From assembly GCA_007922305.1 (NCBI GenBank), contig ML677366.1:17150338-17214337 (forward strand): a stretch of DNA of 64,000 bases. The letters are read 5' to 3'. Under the pieces are notes generated by a model. The model made no database searches and had not been told where the DNA came from. It saw only the letters and a list, made by a program, of their open reading frames with translations. The position numbers and the translations under genes were made by a program. Shown in pieces: positions 1 through 13,016 of the stretch; positions within the stretch are counted from its first letter, which is position 1; every line of letters starts with the position of its first letter. Source of the stretch: Dermatemys mawii (lineage: Eukaryota > Chordata > Testudines > Dermatemydidae).

Positions 1-385
1 AGCACCAACTAGTGTCCACATGGGTTGATAGTAATGTTTCTGAAAGAAAGAATTCACATCTCAATGAATCGGCCTCCATTTAACAGCTGACAAGACTGCA
101 GAGGTAGCTCAATGAGGCCCAGGAAAAGGGAAAGTAGGAAAAAGTACCTCTGATAATCCCCTATAGTGATAGAGGTATTAACTGCCTTTGGAGAGAATCT
201 GGAGCAGACAAGGGCTAGCTGTGATGCAGTGCATTAGGCACGTAGCCAGGGAACCAAAGAAGATATTTCACTTCATAGAAGATAAACACTTCAATCAGGT
301 CGTGAAATTCACAAACATAAGGGCAAGATTGAGCAGTTGCCCACCAATCAATTAGTTGCACAACATAGCCCTAAGAGTGCGAGTA

Positions 386-757
386 CAGTGACCAGATGCC
401 TGATATTATTGGGACCATTGTCTTATATAGGATACCTATTACCCACCAAGGCCTCCTCCCCCATCCTAATTTTTCATTTGCTATCTAGGGGCTGGTCTAC
501 ACTATGGGGAGGGGTTGACTGAAGATACACTGAATAATGTAGCTGAAGTCAGCGCATCTCTGGCTGATTTACCTGCCATCCCCACGGTGGCAGCGGGCAG
601 CAGCAGCTTCCCCGTCAACTCCAGCTTGCACTTTTTGGCGAGCAGGAGTTCTGCAGTTGACGGGAGTGTCTTAACGAGATGCAATAAATCGATTGCCAAA
701 AGATCAATCGCTACCCGCCGATCCAGCGGGTAGTGAAGACATACCCTTAGTCACCCT
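386..757. mobile_element. Copy of the GTGACCAG short inverted-repeat element, split by a later insertion
   Basis: Positions 388-487 resemble the family copies at 24831, 37676 and 51765, with gtgaccagatg, cttatataggatacctatt and tttgctatct. The family's usual ending gtcaccct is missing there and appears instead at 750-757, after the inserted element at 488-746. The host copy is therefore interrupted, not truncated. Confidence 0.7.
488..746. mobile_element. Short inverted-repeat DNA transposon (Harbinger-like MITE), nested
   Basis: The element begins with ggctggtctacact, a terminus shared by the copies at 56825 and 59009, and ends tgaagacataccc. Flanking triplets are cta on the left and tta on the right, near the TWA duplication of PIF/Harbinger elements. 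Internally it carries the tcgatt and gcgggtag segments seen in related copies. Superfamily assignment is inference. Short open frames here are not genes. Confidence 0.6.
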
Positions 758-851
758 CGTGCAAGGCTTCTGGCTTCCTCTCTGAAGCAACAATATGTTG
801 CTTTTTGATCACTTGAACCTTCATTAGGAACAAAATGTGACACACATTCTA

Positions 852-1307
<456 letters not shown>

Positions 1308-2261
1308 TTAATCTACAAGATAAGGAAAGGCATTGATGAGAACAAAGAGAAATGAGGGGCTGCATGTGCTGTGGGAATGAATTATAGTTGGTTGGTAGTG
1401 GATTGTAGAGTTCACCATAATGGACTGTGTGGTTTTAAATATTATAAGCACCACCCAAAGCATGGGATAGATGCTCACAGAATGTATATTTTAATAACCA
1501 AAATAAATACAAACATACAAGCATTTTATTTTTTCTTATGTGCTGAGACTCTTCCCAGGCTTCACAATTACACCAGGAATTTCCACTTTTATGCTGTTTT
1601 CGGGATGTGTGTGTTGCGCTCAATTCTTGCAGGAGAAATGAAAGACTCTCAGCTTGGGTCTTGGCAAAGAGGAAAGCAAAGATAATTCAGTGGAATGACA
1701 GGTGTGGCCCTTATCTGTTTTAAGACCCTAAACCTATTATGTATTTTTAAAAGATTCAGTTCCCCGTCCACAATCACTATTTAGCATCTAGGTCAACAAG
1801 TTATTAAGATGAATGTTACCAGATACAAAGTTCAACCCCATTCCTATCCACTCCTGAAATGACTAAAACAAATGTGAAATTGAATAATAAAGAGAGACAC
1901 TGTTCTAGTCTATAGCAAGTTATAAATCATTACCAAGCTTTATTTTAACTTTTATTGCAATTAACCCAATACCAACATACATGACTTTAACAGAGGGAAA
2001 AAAGCCAACTATGAGATTTTTTTTTTTTCCTATCAATGTCCTTTTATATTTTGCATCTACTAAACACAGATGGGGGGAACCCCCTTTGCCTTTTAAATAG
2101 TTTAACCAAACATTTAACCATTTATAACCACAATTTACCTTTTTTTCTCTGCATATTAGAATAGCAAAAGGTTTCCTACTGAGCCATAAAGTTGGTGAAA
2201 GCAGTGTTGCCAACTCTTATATTTCTATATACTGAGACGTGATACAATTTTATATTCAGCT

Positions 2262-3600
2262 CCTTATTTATCTAGCGTCTGCACAGTCATCTAGCCAAGC
2301 AATGGCATCGGCACTGGCGCGATACAGTTCTTCTAGGCTGCCGCTGAGCCTAGTCAACAGGCATCCATCAACAATGTGCGTCATTTTCTGTGTTGTGACA
2401 CAGCTGCACATGGGGCTGTCACGAAGACCCCAGTGATATTGGCTGGCTGCACAAAAGATCTTGCCCTGTCCAGAACCTGTTGAACAGGGACCATCGACGA
2501 GGGGGCAGGTCAAAACCAGGCAGGTAAATTGTGGGGTCAGTGACAAGGGACTGGTTGGAGATTATTATAGATGCCATTCCTCTCACCACAGTGTTTCTGC
2601 CCTAACATCCTGGCATGACAGATGAGACCATAATGGTCAACATGATGGCAAACATGCAGCTGGTGGGTTAAAAAGGTCATTGCACAGCAGCAGGTTCTCT
2701 CTGATAACTTGCCAGTGGCAACCTCTCTTCTAATATAAGGAAAAGTAATAATGCTCAGAACTGGAAGTCATGGGAGTGGAGTTGAATGCAAGGTGCCAGA
2801 AATGAAACACACGGTGGCATGTAACTGTTTATCCACCAGTTTGCTCTGTGACGATGACTCCAAACAAGTGCACAGTACTCCGCTACCGAATACGAGGTGG
2901 CAAAAGCTGCCATCCACAAAGCTGGAGAATGAGTGCCCCATCACAGGCCTGCCAGTTTGCTAAGAAAAACGTATTGTGTGTCTTCTTCAGGTGGGCATGG
3001 TAACTCAGTGTGCGGTCTAAGATCACACCTAGATAAACCGGTTCTACTTCATCCTTCACCTTCTTACCACACAGATAAACATTCAGTTCTCGGGTTGCGC
3101 TGGCGTGATAAAAATGGAACCAATTGGAGACTGTTTTTATGACACTTGGCAGGAGCCGCCAAGTCTTGCAGTAGTCAGCAAACTTTGTCATGTCCCAGTT
3201 AAAGTGGCATCAAGCTTGTGAGACGTCTGGGCCTGGGTACTCAACAGATGTCGTCTGCATAAATGAACTTTCATGACTCTGCTCTTGGCAGGTAATTGAT
3301 GTCAAGGTTGACCAAGGTGGGAGAAAGCACTGAGCCCTGATGTAACCCATTGATCTGTCATTTCCAAGCACTTGTCTTCTCCCCATATGGGCTCTGAACT
3401 GCCCATCATGGAGGAACAGTTCAATGACACCTGTGACCCAAGGTAGCAGGACCCACGATACCTTCCCGAGCAGCCCAGTGTGCCATATCGTGTCATAAGC
3501 CGCTGTTAGATCAATGAAAACAGCGCCTGTTTTCAGGTTTCTCTGGAAGCTATTTTCTACAAATGTGGTCAGCACAAGTACTCAGTCGCATGTGTTTAAC
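2262..3600 (-). mobile_element. 5'-truncated, decayed non-LTR retrotransposon (reverse transcriptase remnant)
   Basis: Three frame-shifted blocks on the minus strand read in order as the C-terminal half of a LINE reverse transcriptase. At 3575-3210 is a palm-like segment containing GAVFIDLTAAYDTIWH, at 3191-2883 a block with YLGVILDRTLSYHAHL, and at 2546-2268 a tail with SPMCSC and MTHIVDGCLLTRL, typical of the zinc-knuckle-like end of Jockey/CR1-related elements. The expected YADD catalytic box is not recognisable. Stops and frameshifts between blocks mean it is dead. The exact clade is uncertain. Confidence 0.75.
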
Positions 3601-3774
3601 ATTAGGCCTATTCCTGCTGCCTGACAAGGTTTGCTTTCAACACAACAACAACAGAGGTAGCGTTCTAGTGCTGCAGCAATTGGTTTTCAGAGGAAACAGA
3701 TTAAACAATTCTGCAAATGCTTATTGGCATAGATACAATTTATTCATGTGAGTAATAAAAATACCTAGTTCTTC

Positions 3775-3955
3775 ATCAGAAGATCTCAACACATTTCACA
3801 AAGAAGGGTAGTATCATTAGGCCCATTTTACTGATGGGGAAATTGAGGCACAGAAATGCAGTGACTTTCTCAAGGTCATCCAGCAGGTCAGTGGCAGAGT
3901 CAGGAATAGAACCCAGCTCTTCTGAATCCTAGTCTAGTGCTCCTTCCACTAGGCA
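3775..3955 (-). repeat. MIR SINE, minus orientation
   Basis: The sequence cccattttactgatgggg, then aaattgaggcacagaaatg, then ggtcatccagcaggtcag and cagagtcaggaatagaaccc is the reverse complement of the conserved MIR core and tRNA-like half. This is an ancient tRNA-derived SINE found across amniotes. Confidence 0.85.
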
Positions 3956-5027
3956 ACACATGCTATCTTAACAGTGAATCAAGGAACATATTCACACTCG
4001 CATGTCACTATCAGTTTACATTAAACATTATGTCTGCCCTTGCAGTCATATGCAGCCATTTAATACATATTCTGAATACCGTATCTAGTACTTCTCCACC
4101 ACCCCATATGCACTAGCTAATCCACCAAAAAGCCAACAACTCTAAACAACGTTTGGTAGTAATTCAATATAACGTAAAGAGAGGTAGGTCCTTTAGCAAG
4201 GCAGCAAACCGGTTCCTGGTATCAAAAACGTTGAGCAACGTAAACTTTTAAGGAAATCTCAGGGACTGGCACCAGGCCATGGACCAGTTGTTGAGAAACC
4301 CTGCTAAAGGAGTCCTATCTCAGAACAGAGGAATATCTTCCAGCAACCAACCTAGAGAATACAAAATACTAAAAATCATCATATTACTAGAGTGGATACA
4401 ATTTTACATCAACAGACCGTCTGGGCACCCTCTGTCACAACAACTAACAAACACCATCACAGAACAAATACTTCTGAAGCAAGCTATGAAATGGAGGGAA
4501 ACTCAGGGATGACAATGCACCAAAACAATTACTACTTTATGCGGGGCAACCAAAGGGCAGTTAAAAATAATATTAATAGAAGCACTAGTTTGATTCAGAA
4601 ACAAACTGAAAAGCTCTGCTGCACAATAAAGAGCCTGCTAGAAAGGAGTGTTCTCTTAACAGCTGCCCACTGATGAACACGGTTAGGGCAGAACGCTGAG
4701 TCTACACTGTACACTCAACTCAGATTACTCAATTGTCCATGACACACTCCCATTATCAACACTCACTAACCCTGTGCATACAAAAACCCTGTCTCTATGG
4801 GAGAGTTTTTTCTAAAGCTGGAGTCCTTTACCCTAGTCACATACTTGTACTCAGAAACTTTGATGGGTGGTGGGCTGAAAGAGCCGCACAGGGAAGGCTA
4901 AAGATGAACAAGAGAGCCACCTTTTCCTGTCCTGATTGCTAAAAAGTCAGTGATAGGCCTGACTAGGACTATTACACAACCTCACAGCCACAACCTCCTA
5001 AAGAGCCAACACACCAAGGCCTCGGTT

Positions 5028-5105
5028 AGGGTTGCCAGGCCTCCGGGACTGTCCTGGAGTCTCCAGGAATTAAAGATTAATCTTTAAATAAATGTTATGG
5101 CATGT
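5028..5105. repeat. High-copy reptile interspersed repeat fragment
   Basis: Positions 5033-5100 (ggttgccaggcctccgg, ctggagtctccaggaatt, aaagattaatctttaa) match a repeat I remember as frequent in turtle genomes. It contains a short internal palindrome (aagattaatctt). The class is not determined and no target-site duplication was found. Confidence 0.45.
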
Positions 5106-5129
5106 GAATCGATCCTGCGGAAGCTGACA

Positions 5130-5990
5130 GCCCCAGCCCCTGCCCCTGCCCCTGCCCACCCACGGCTGGGTTATTTTACAAGAAGTTCCACCTCCCGGGA
5201 CACTTCGCAGAGCCCGGGGGAAGGAGACGACCCCGGCCAAGGCTCCCTCGGACTCGAACCGGTCCCAGTGCCCCAGGCTGGGAGTCGAACGCCGCTGGGC
5301 AGGGCGCTGCCCGCGGGGCGCACACGGCTCGGCACACCGTGACCGCGGCGGAGTCCGGCTTCCGTTCCCCGCGCAGCTCGGCTGCTCCCCCGGGGCGGTG
5401 AGGGGCGTGCGGAGGCGGCCGGGGTTGCGCAGCCCGCTTTCTCCGAAGTCAGGCTGCAGGGCTGGGCGCGGGGCCCGACCGGGAAGGAGCCCGGGGAAGG
5501 GGCGGCGGAAGCCCCAGTTCTCTCCCTGGGCAACTTCCAGCTGCCACCGTGGCGAGAGCCCGGCCAGCCAGCCCCGGGGGCGCCCCGCGCGCTCTCGCTC
5601 GGGGCCACGTCCTGGAGCGCGGCCAGCGCCGGACACAGGCTCGCGGCACGGACCCGCCCCCGGGCCGGGACTCGCCTGCCTGAGCCGCTGGTCCGAAGGA
5701 GCCCCGGACGCCCGCCCTCGCTGCGCGGCCCTGGCGAGCTTCGAGCCACTTCCCCTCCCCCGCCGGCAGCGATCGCTTCTTATTCTTGCGCAACAAGTGG
5801 GATCCGCGGGGAGGAGCCGCTAAGCGGCCTCAAAGCCAGCAGCGAGCCCGGGGGGCGGGGCCGCGCCCCCTGCGTGCCCAGCGCTTCGGGGTCCGCGGCG
5901 GGAGGTGCGAGCCCTGGAGGGCGATAGCCGGAGGCAGGGAGACCAACGCGGGGTCGTTGTGCAGCGCCAGCCACGGCCAGGGCCTCCCGG
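5130..5990 (-). promoter_or_regulatory. SQOR: CpG island, probable SQOR promoter and non-coding first exon
   Basis: About 860 bases are very GC-rich with many CG dinucleotides, in strong contrast to the AT-rich flanks. The island lies about 3.8 kb upstream of the first SQOR coding exon on the minus strand. Several long open frames cross it on both strands, but their composition (Ala, Pro, Arg, Gly) is what GC-rich DNA gives by chance. The exact transcription start and the splice donor of exon 1 cannot be placed from sequence alone. Confidence 0.6.
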
Positions 5991-7084
5991 AGCCTTTGAC
6001 CAACGTGCCCTCCTCTCTCCCCGTCCAGTTCTGCCTAACACCTCCCCTGCCCCTGCTGTTCAATACCGTACAACCAGCCGTCCCCCAAGAGATGCTTAGG
6101 AGGCGTTTTGCTCCCCTTCCTTTTGCCCTTTCAACCCCACAGCTTTGAAATGCTTCAGCGTTCCCTTAAGGTGAAACTCACTTCAGCTTTGGAGAGGTTA
6201 TTCCCACCTGGTGTATGGTTTAATTATCCCGGGAGCTCCTGTGTGCTGCTGGAGCTGTTGTCTCCTCAACCCTGCATTGGCTCTAACCTTGAAATGATTC
6301 ACCTCATGATGCCTTGTGGTCAAGTACACGAATTAAGCTTGATAAGAAGCGTCAAGAAACTACAATGCTAAGGGAAATCAAGATCTACATTGTGATGAAC
6401 CAGGATCCCTGTTAAGTTAAAAACTCTACTGTGAAGCTTTGGCTGGAGGGGAGGGTGCATCTTATAAGCTGACATTCCATTTTACTGATGCCCTGTTATT
6501 GCCCAGGCATGCCTACATTTGAAAAAGGACACATTTCCTTCTAAAATGTTAGGACTGTCTTACCCTCTGCCTTCTCCTTGCTTCTGTGTGCCTCTTTAGT
6601 GTCAGGACATTATGAAATTATAATAATCAACCTACCAGTTATGTTTAACTGTATGGGCAAAAGGAAACAAGAAAAGTTAAGGGGTGTCCTAATATGTACG
6701 GAAGTGATAATTCATCAGCACGTGAGAGCAAAATACCCCTTAAGCAACCAACAGGCCCCAAGCCAGTCTGTCTCCTCGGTTTTGGCCTCATCCTCTCCTC
6801 TTGGTGCTAGGTTTTCACCCTCTGTCTACAATCTGTTCAATCACTGCGTTGAAATCTAGAGATGAGTAAGTCATGGCTGGGGAGAGAAATGGCAGATGGA
6901 CACTGAGGCAGGTCTCAGCTGGGCAGAGTTGAAAGAGAACATAGGGCTGTTGCAGTTTACTCATGCTACAGGGAGAAGGGTAGAATAAGAGCTGGAGGAG
7001 AGGAGTGTGGAAAAAATGTCAAAAATTCAAGGCATTTTAAAGAGGAGCCAGGCACATGTCCCAGTCATCCATGGTTTATGCATA

Positions 7085-7192
7085 TGTATACACAGCCAAT
7101 CTGGGTTCTAGCTCACAAAAGTTTTTGCCCAAATACATTTGTTAGTCTCTAAGGTGCACAAGGACTCCTCATTCTTTTTGTCTCTGCACTAC
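7085..7192. repeat. High-copy reptile repeat
   Basis: The segment tttgttagtctctaaggtgc followed by acaaggactcctcattcttt is a phrase I recall from many turtle genomic and UTR sequences, with slight divergence here. Class unknown. Confidence 0.5.
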
Positions 7193-7332
7193 TTTTGGTA
7201 CATAGGAGCATTGCAGTTTGTAATACTGGGCAGCCAGTAGTATACAGGTCATTGTTCTGAGCTCGCTCTTGTAGAGTTGTGTCTTATTTTTGGTAACTTT
7301 GAGCTTCCACTTGTAGAAAGGGGGCTCCAGAC

Positions 7333-8072
7333 CAGGGGTGGGTAAACTTTTTGGCCCGAGGGCCACATCGGGGTTGCAAAACTGTATGGAGGGCCGGGTA
7401 AGGAAGGCTGTGCATCCCCAAACAGCCTGGCCCTGCTCTGTATCCAACCCCCACCCACTTCCCACCCCGACTGCCCCCCCTTCAGAACCTCTAACCCATC
7501 CAACCCCCCTGCTCCTTGTCTCCGACTACACCCTCCAGAGACCCCCCCCCACCTAACCACCTCCCAGGACCCTGCCCCTAAACCCCCCATGCTCCTTGTC
7601 CCCGACCGCCCCCTCCATAGACACCCCGACCCTAATCACCCCCCAGAACCCCATCCCCTATCCAACCCCTCTGCTCCCTGTCACCTGACTGTCCCGACCC
7701 CTATCCACACCCTCTCTCCGACAGGCCCCCTGGGACTCCTACACCTATCCAACCCCACCCCACCCCGTTCCCTGTCCCCTGACCATGTCCCGAGACCCTC
7801 TGCCCCTTATCCAACCCCCTGGCCCCAGCCCCCTTATCAGGCTACTCAGGGTAGTATATCAGCTGGAGCCAGATACACTGCCATGCTGATCCACTGGAGT
7901 GCGCAGTCCCCCCCCCCCAGAGTGCTGCTTGTGCAGCGCACTGATGCTGCGAGGGAGAGAGGACAGCAGGGGAGTGGGGGGGAGCTAGCTTCCCCAGCTG
8001 GGAGCTCAGGGGCCAGAGAGGACAGGACAGCAGGTCAGATGTGGCCCACAGGCCGTAGTTTGCCCACCCCTG
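7333..8072. mobile_element. hAT-type non-autonomous DNA transposon, about 740 bp
   Basis: The terminal inverted repeats are caggggtgggtaaacttttt on the left and tagtttgcccacccctg on the right. The flanking octamers ctccagac (7325-7332) and ctccaggt (8073-8080) match at 6 of 8 positions, as expected for an aged 8-bp hAT target-site duplication. The interior is C-rich (accccc repeats, an 11-C run at 7908-7918) and encodes no transposase. The long Pro-rich open frame inside is a composition artefact. Confidence 0.8.
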
Positions 8073-8694
8073 CTCCAGGTGTTTCTCACAGCTAATGACT
8101 GCAAGCCCGTTATCACAAAGTTGAGCAAAAGAGCTTATCCCTCTTATGAATGTTCTCTGCCAGGTACAGAGGACATCTGTGATGAGCTGCAACACTAAAG
8201 TTTGGTTGATAAGCTGCAATTTTGTCTGCTGCCATGACTTCTCTTCTTGATAAGATCAATACAATTGTTACAAAAGTATTGCCCTCCCCCAAAAAATCAG
8301 AATGTGCAATCTCTTCTACTTTGCTGATACATTATCTATTTGAAACTTTACAGGTTTTCGTTTTCTATCCCCATGGATTCTCCTTGCTCCCTTTTTAGTT
8401 AGTCTAAAATGAACATTTTTTGCTGCACAAATTTCTAAGCCTCCCCTTGTGATAAATTAAAAAAAGAGAGTTTTTTTTTAAATTTGTTAATCACCCTTTA
8501 CTCTTAACCATTTGCAGTGGAATCACTGTACATGTAAAATGAATGATTACTACATAGTTATCAATTATGCCTAATTTCACTCTTTTCATTAACAGACACT
8601 TGAGAAAAAGAGAAGGCTAGATAATGTTCACATACACCCATCTTCTTCCTTAGATTAGGAACATAAGATGCTTATGTCTGTTTACTCACAATAA

Positions 8695-8775
8695 TAAGTC
8701 TCAAAAGCTTGTCTCTTTCACCAACAGAATTTATTCCAGTAAAAGATATTACCTCACCCACCTTGTCACTGAAAA
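8695..8775. repeat. High-copy amniote repeat fragment
   Basis: The phrase taaaagatattacctcaccc, followed by accttgtc and preceded by gtctctttcaccaacagaat, is one I recall as common in turtle and crocodilian DNA. Class not determined. Confidence 0.45.
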
Positions 8776-11552
8776 GGTAGTCATTCTCTGCCTTCTGTAT
8801 CTATTGGGAAAAGACTTCATTTCCCCAATACAAGGATAGTTCGAGAATTAAGTCTTTTATTCCATGCCTCCCATACCTGGGTGCGGGTTTTCCCACAGAT
8901 TTTCCCACTGGGCATTTTACAGTCCTAACAAACAAATCATTTAAAATTGGTATGTTAATTACTCTGATCAAAATGTTTCTAGAAGCAGTAGATGTAAGCT
9001 GGGCATGAAGAAAACACTTACCTCTAGCAGTAAAGGGAAACTCTTCTAGCAGCAAGGCAGTGCTGGCAGCTGTAGTGTCCTAACAGGATTAGTGGGCAGG
9101 CTGGAAAGGGGAGGACTGCTGTATGTCCAGCCTTTACACATTGCTAGGTTTTCTGAGCACCTGACTGGCTGAAGTTGCACAACTCCCGCAGAGACAGTCA
9201 CCTGACCAAAGCTGCGAGTGAGGGCTAAGACTGTGTTCATCATTCCTTTTCTGCCTTCCTAGGGAGTCCAGACCATCCACCCCAAAGAGACTGACCAGCC
9301 TGAGGTTTGTTTTGCCCTGTTCCTTAGAAAAATCAGTGAGATTTAGGAAAAATGAATTTCAATTTAGTTAGGAACTGAACCACCTGTTGCAAATGTTGTT
9401 GGATCCGAGATGCTGCTCCATAGAAGTATGCAATCTTTGAGGACAGGAGACTCATTCATCCCACTTTAGCCCTTCCTTTTCAGGGACAGCTCAGGATCTC
9501 CACAGCCTAATATCTCTCAGCAACATGTGCCTGCCCCTCTGATACAATTTTCTAACATAAATAGTTATAAATTGTGCCAGTCCATAATACAGAAGTGTGG
9601 GAGGCAAGTATGTGTTATTTCCCTTTCCTAAATGTGTCTACTTGTGTATAGGTCAGTGTAAACTTAAATTGTGAGCTCCCCTGCACAGAGACTGTTCCTT
9701 TTAATCTCTCTGGAAAGTGCCTAGCAGAAAGCAATCACTACCAGAAACAGATAACAACAACAACAGGTGGAGACAGGCAATGGAGAAGAAAAGCATCTGT
9801 AAAGTATGTCTGATTTCTTCAAGTCTTGTTTCTTTATGGAGAAATTTGAAATACACTTCTGCCTGGAAGCCTCTAAATTGCTGCACCTCCCCATCAAAAG
9901 TAGAACTAACGAAATAGGCAAATCAGCAAAATACACAAAATATAGTAACTAATATATTCCCAAGCAGGCTATCAGTGTCATTCTCCATCCACTTTTGAAG
10001 GTTAGAAGGGCAACAAACATGGGTGAGCAGTTACATTTCTCCATGCAGGTATGAAAGATCACATGAGGTGTATTTTATATGTAGTTATTTTTCCTAAATT
10101 TGTAATTAGACTCAGGAGCAATTACAGGGATTGCCAGCAGTAAAACCACCATATCTGCCACAATCATGAGTCATTTCCTTCATTTAAATCTCTTAAGCAG
10201 TTAGACTTTGACTGGAATTTCTTCCATGAGAGCCACCTTCTTCCCACTAATAAAACAGAACTTGCACTCTAAACTGCACTTTACAAATACTAAAAAATCA
10301 TTCATGTCCTTTAGTCACTATAAGAAAAGAACTAAGACATCTTTCTTATATCATCTATAAATCATTTTAACCTGCAATTATAAAGCAGAAATCAGAACAA
10401 ATTAAACATCCAAGAAAAACTGCACATGGAAAAAACAGGCCCAGAATCTTTCTCTCTGCAAAAGACTTATACACACATATTTAATAACCGAAGAATAACC
10501 TAATCAGAAATAATTTCCTTTTATCTTGAACCATGTGGTCCACATTATACAGTATGTGAAATGCTGTATCACACGGAAGTAACAAACTGACAACAAACAA
10601 CAAATCTCAGATCAACTAATTATTAAAATGTCATGGATAAAATAAGTTTTACATAATTTTAAAATAAACTATTACTGGGCTTTTCAGAATATATGATGCT
10701 CATTAACTAGAAACTATTGTAACACACACAAAGAAATCAGAACTTGGTTTAAGATTAAGTACTGCTTTAATGGGTTTTTAAATGTCATGTCTCATATTTC
10801 ATTAATAGCATGCAGTATAGGCCTGTTCATGTTACCACTTAAATCCATATCAAATCTCCAGCTGACCAAAATGAGATTAGGGTCAAGTCCAACATGTAAT
10901 AATTTTGTTGATATTCAACTAACTTGTTTGAACATGTGCTATCAATATCACATAAATACAAATGACTGATCAATGCACTTAACGTGACTAGTAGCAAGAG
11001 GCAGTAAGTAATACAAGTGGGCTTACTGCAGAGTCTGAATCTGTTGAAAAGTAGACACATGCCAGGTGGAGCAGCTGCTTAATGTATATGGAAGCTATGG
11101 AACTCACAATTCTGGACTCAGCAAAATATAAAATCTCTGCTGTGGGAATAGATGAGGTTAAGCAGCCTGATGATCTCTAACTCCATTAAATATTTAACCT
11201 TAGGGAAGGGCTTCAATTTCAAATTCTGGCCCTGATTAATGAACCCCTAAAATCTAGTTACCTTCTATCTGCCCGCATACTGGCCTGTCTGATGAACATA
11301 TTTGCTGAAAAACAATTGTAGCCATCATTATCTTAAATGGAGACTGTGGTTATTATTACATCAGCTGCTTATGAATCATCTGAGAAAAAGAGCTATTAAA
11401 ATCTCAGTGAAATCAATCATAATTAGGAAGAGTAAATGAGAGAGCAGGGTAATCTCCATACAACATATTTTGGATTTCACATTTACACATTGGGGTATTA
11501 GTTTCAAGTTGCTTGCATCCTAATGCTCACGTAACAAACAATGCCTTTTATA

Positions 11553-12275
11553 TAGAAATATATGGCTGGAAGAGACCTTGGAAGGTCATCGATTTTACCC
11601 CCTGATGAGGCTGGACCAAGTATATCTAGGACCTATAACTATACTTATACTTAGAAAGCTTTTTCTGCTATATAACTTAAATCTTCTCGCTGCAGATTAA
11701 GTCCATTACTTCTTGTCCTGCCTTCTGTGGACATGGAGAATAAAGAGGATGGTGATCACTTGTTAACAGCCCTTAGTATATTAGAAGACTTATCATGTCT
11801 TCCCTCAGTCACCTTTTCTCAAGACTAAACAGGTCCAGGTTTGTTTGGTTTTTAACCTTTCCTCATAGGCATATTTTCTAAAACCTCTATATTTTTTGTG
11901 GCTTTCCTCTGGACTCTCTTTCCTAAAGTGTGGCACTCAGAACTGGACTCCAGGCCAAATCGTTTAAACTTCCATTGACTTCAAAAGGGACTCTCTCCAA
12001 TTTCTCCCCAGTGTGGTGCCAGAACTGGACATAATACTTCAGCAGAGGCCTCACCAATGCTGACTAGAGGGAGACAATTACCTCCCAAGTCTTGCATACA
12101 TTGCTATTAATCCCTCCTTCCCTCCCCACAGGAATATTAGCCTTTCTTGCAACTGCATCATTGCCTCTAGCCAATTTGTGATCCACTATATCAGCAGTAC
12201 TTCAGCCTTGCCAGTTATTCCACATTTTATATTTGAGCATTTGATTTTTCCATCCTAAATATGGTATTTAGCATT
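11553..12275 (-). mobile_element. CR1 LINE fragment, minus orientation
   Basis: The start, tatggctggaagagaccttg gaaggtcatc in two adjoining pieces, is the reverse complement of the CR1 3' end. It is followed by the CR1 order of ttcttgtcctgccttctg, catgtcttccctcagtcacc, caagactaaacaggtcc and, near the end, gcatttgatttttccatcct. It is diverged and lacks an open reading frame. Confidence 0.75.
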
Positions 12276-12884
12276 CTGGAGGGGGCCTAGACCCAGGGTC
12301 TCCCACCAGCCAGGGCGTGTCCCAACCATTGAATAACCAACTCAGTCTTAAAGACTATTTAAGTCTTTACCCACACTGTAATAGTCATTAGGTCAGAAAG
12401 TAAAACTGATTTGGTCTGATTGACTCTCTTGAGAAGAGGGAAACCCCCCTGTTCAAATCATTTCTCCCCTTCTCACAGGGAAGTGGAAATTGAACCTGGG
12501 CATCCCCCATCCCAGACAAGTGCTATGATCACGTAGCTAAAAGTTATAAGGTGTGCAGTGCCTTCTCCTCCCCTTCCACCAACTAGATTTTGAATGGTTC
12601 CAATCTGGTAGCTACCTCTGAGCCTACCAGCCTGGGCCCAGCCTACAATCTAGGCAGCTGAATACCTTTCTCCCCAGTTCATGAATCACTCTAGGCCCGG
12701 GGGGCTTAGGCAGGAGATCAGCAGCAGTGCAGGTGCTCGGCAACATAAGCACCGAGGGAACTTTTCCTTTGAAAACCTGGGCACTGGCTGAGTTTAGATG
12801 CCTGTTAGGCTCGGCGGGAGTTTTGTTGATTGCAGTGGGGTCAAAACTGGAAGTTAGGGTTGATCTACACTTACATTTTTTGAT

Positions 12885-13016
12885 CATTACCTGTTAGGTT
12901 CACTCACTCCGGGGCACCTGACATTGGCCACTGTCGGTAGACAGGACATTGGGCTGAATGGACCATTGGTCTGACCCAATATAGCCATTCTTATGTTCCT
13001 ATGTACAGTAGTATGT
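12885..13016 (+). mobile_element. CR1 LINE 3' tail, plus orientation
   Basis: The segment gattacctgttaggttcact-like, then ggggcacctgacattggcc, actgtcggtagacagg, ggtctgacccaatatagcc and attcttatgttcctatg follows the 3' end of a reptile CR1 subfamily. Only about 130 bases remain, typical of a 5'-truncated CR1. Confidence 0.75.

Larger units (their letters stand above)
1313..5120 (-). other. SQOR: Probable SQOR first intron
   Basis: No coding exon is visible between the acceptor at 1313 and the CpG island. The stretch contains a decayed non-LTR retrotransposon (about 2262-3600), a MIR (about 3775-3955) and a short repeat at 5028-5105. Intron status is inferred, assuming the CpG island at 5.1-6.0 kb is the SQOR promoter. 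Confidence 0.5.

Noticed and set aside
5070..5823. Long open frames of 140-190 residues on both strands in the first CpG island
   Set aside because: Composition is Pro/Ala/Arg/Gly-rich on every frame, as random GC-rich sequence gives. No homology recognised, and opposite-strand frames overlap fully.
7589..8095. 168-residue Pro-rich open frame
   Set aside because: It lies entirely within the C-rich interior of the hAT-type element at 7333-8072 and its right flank.
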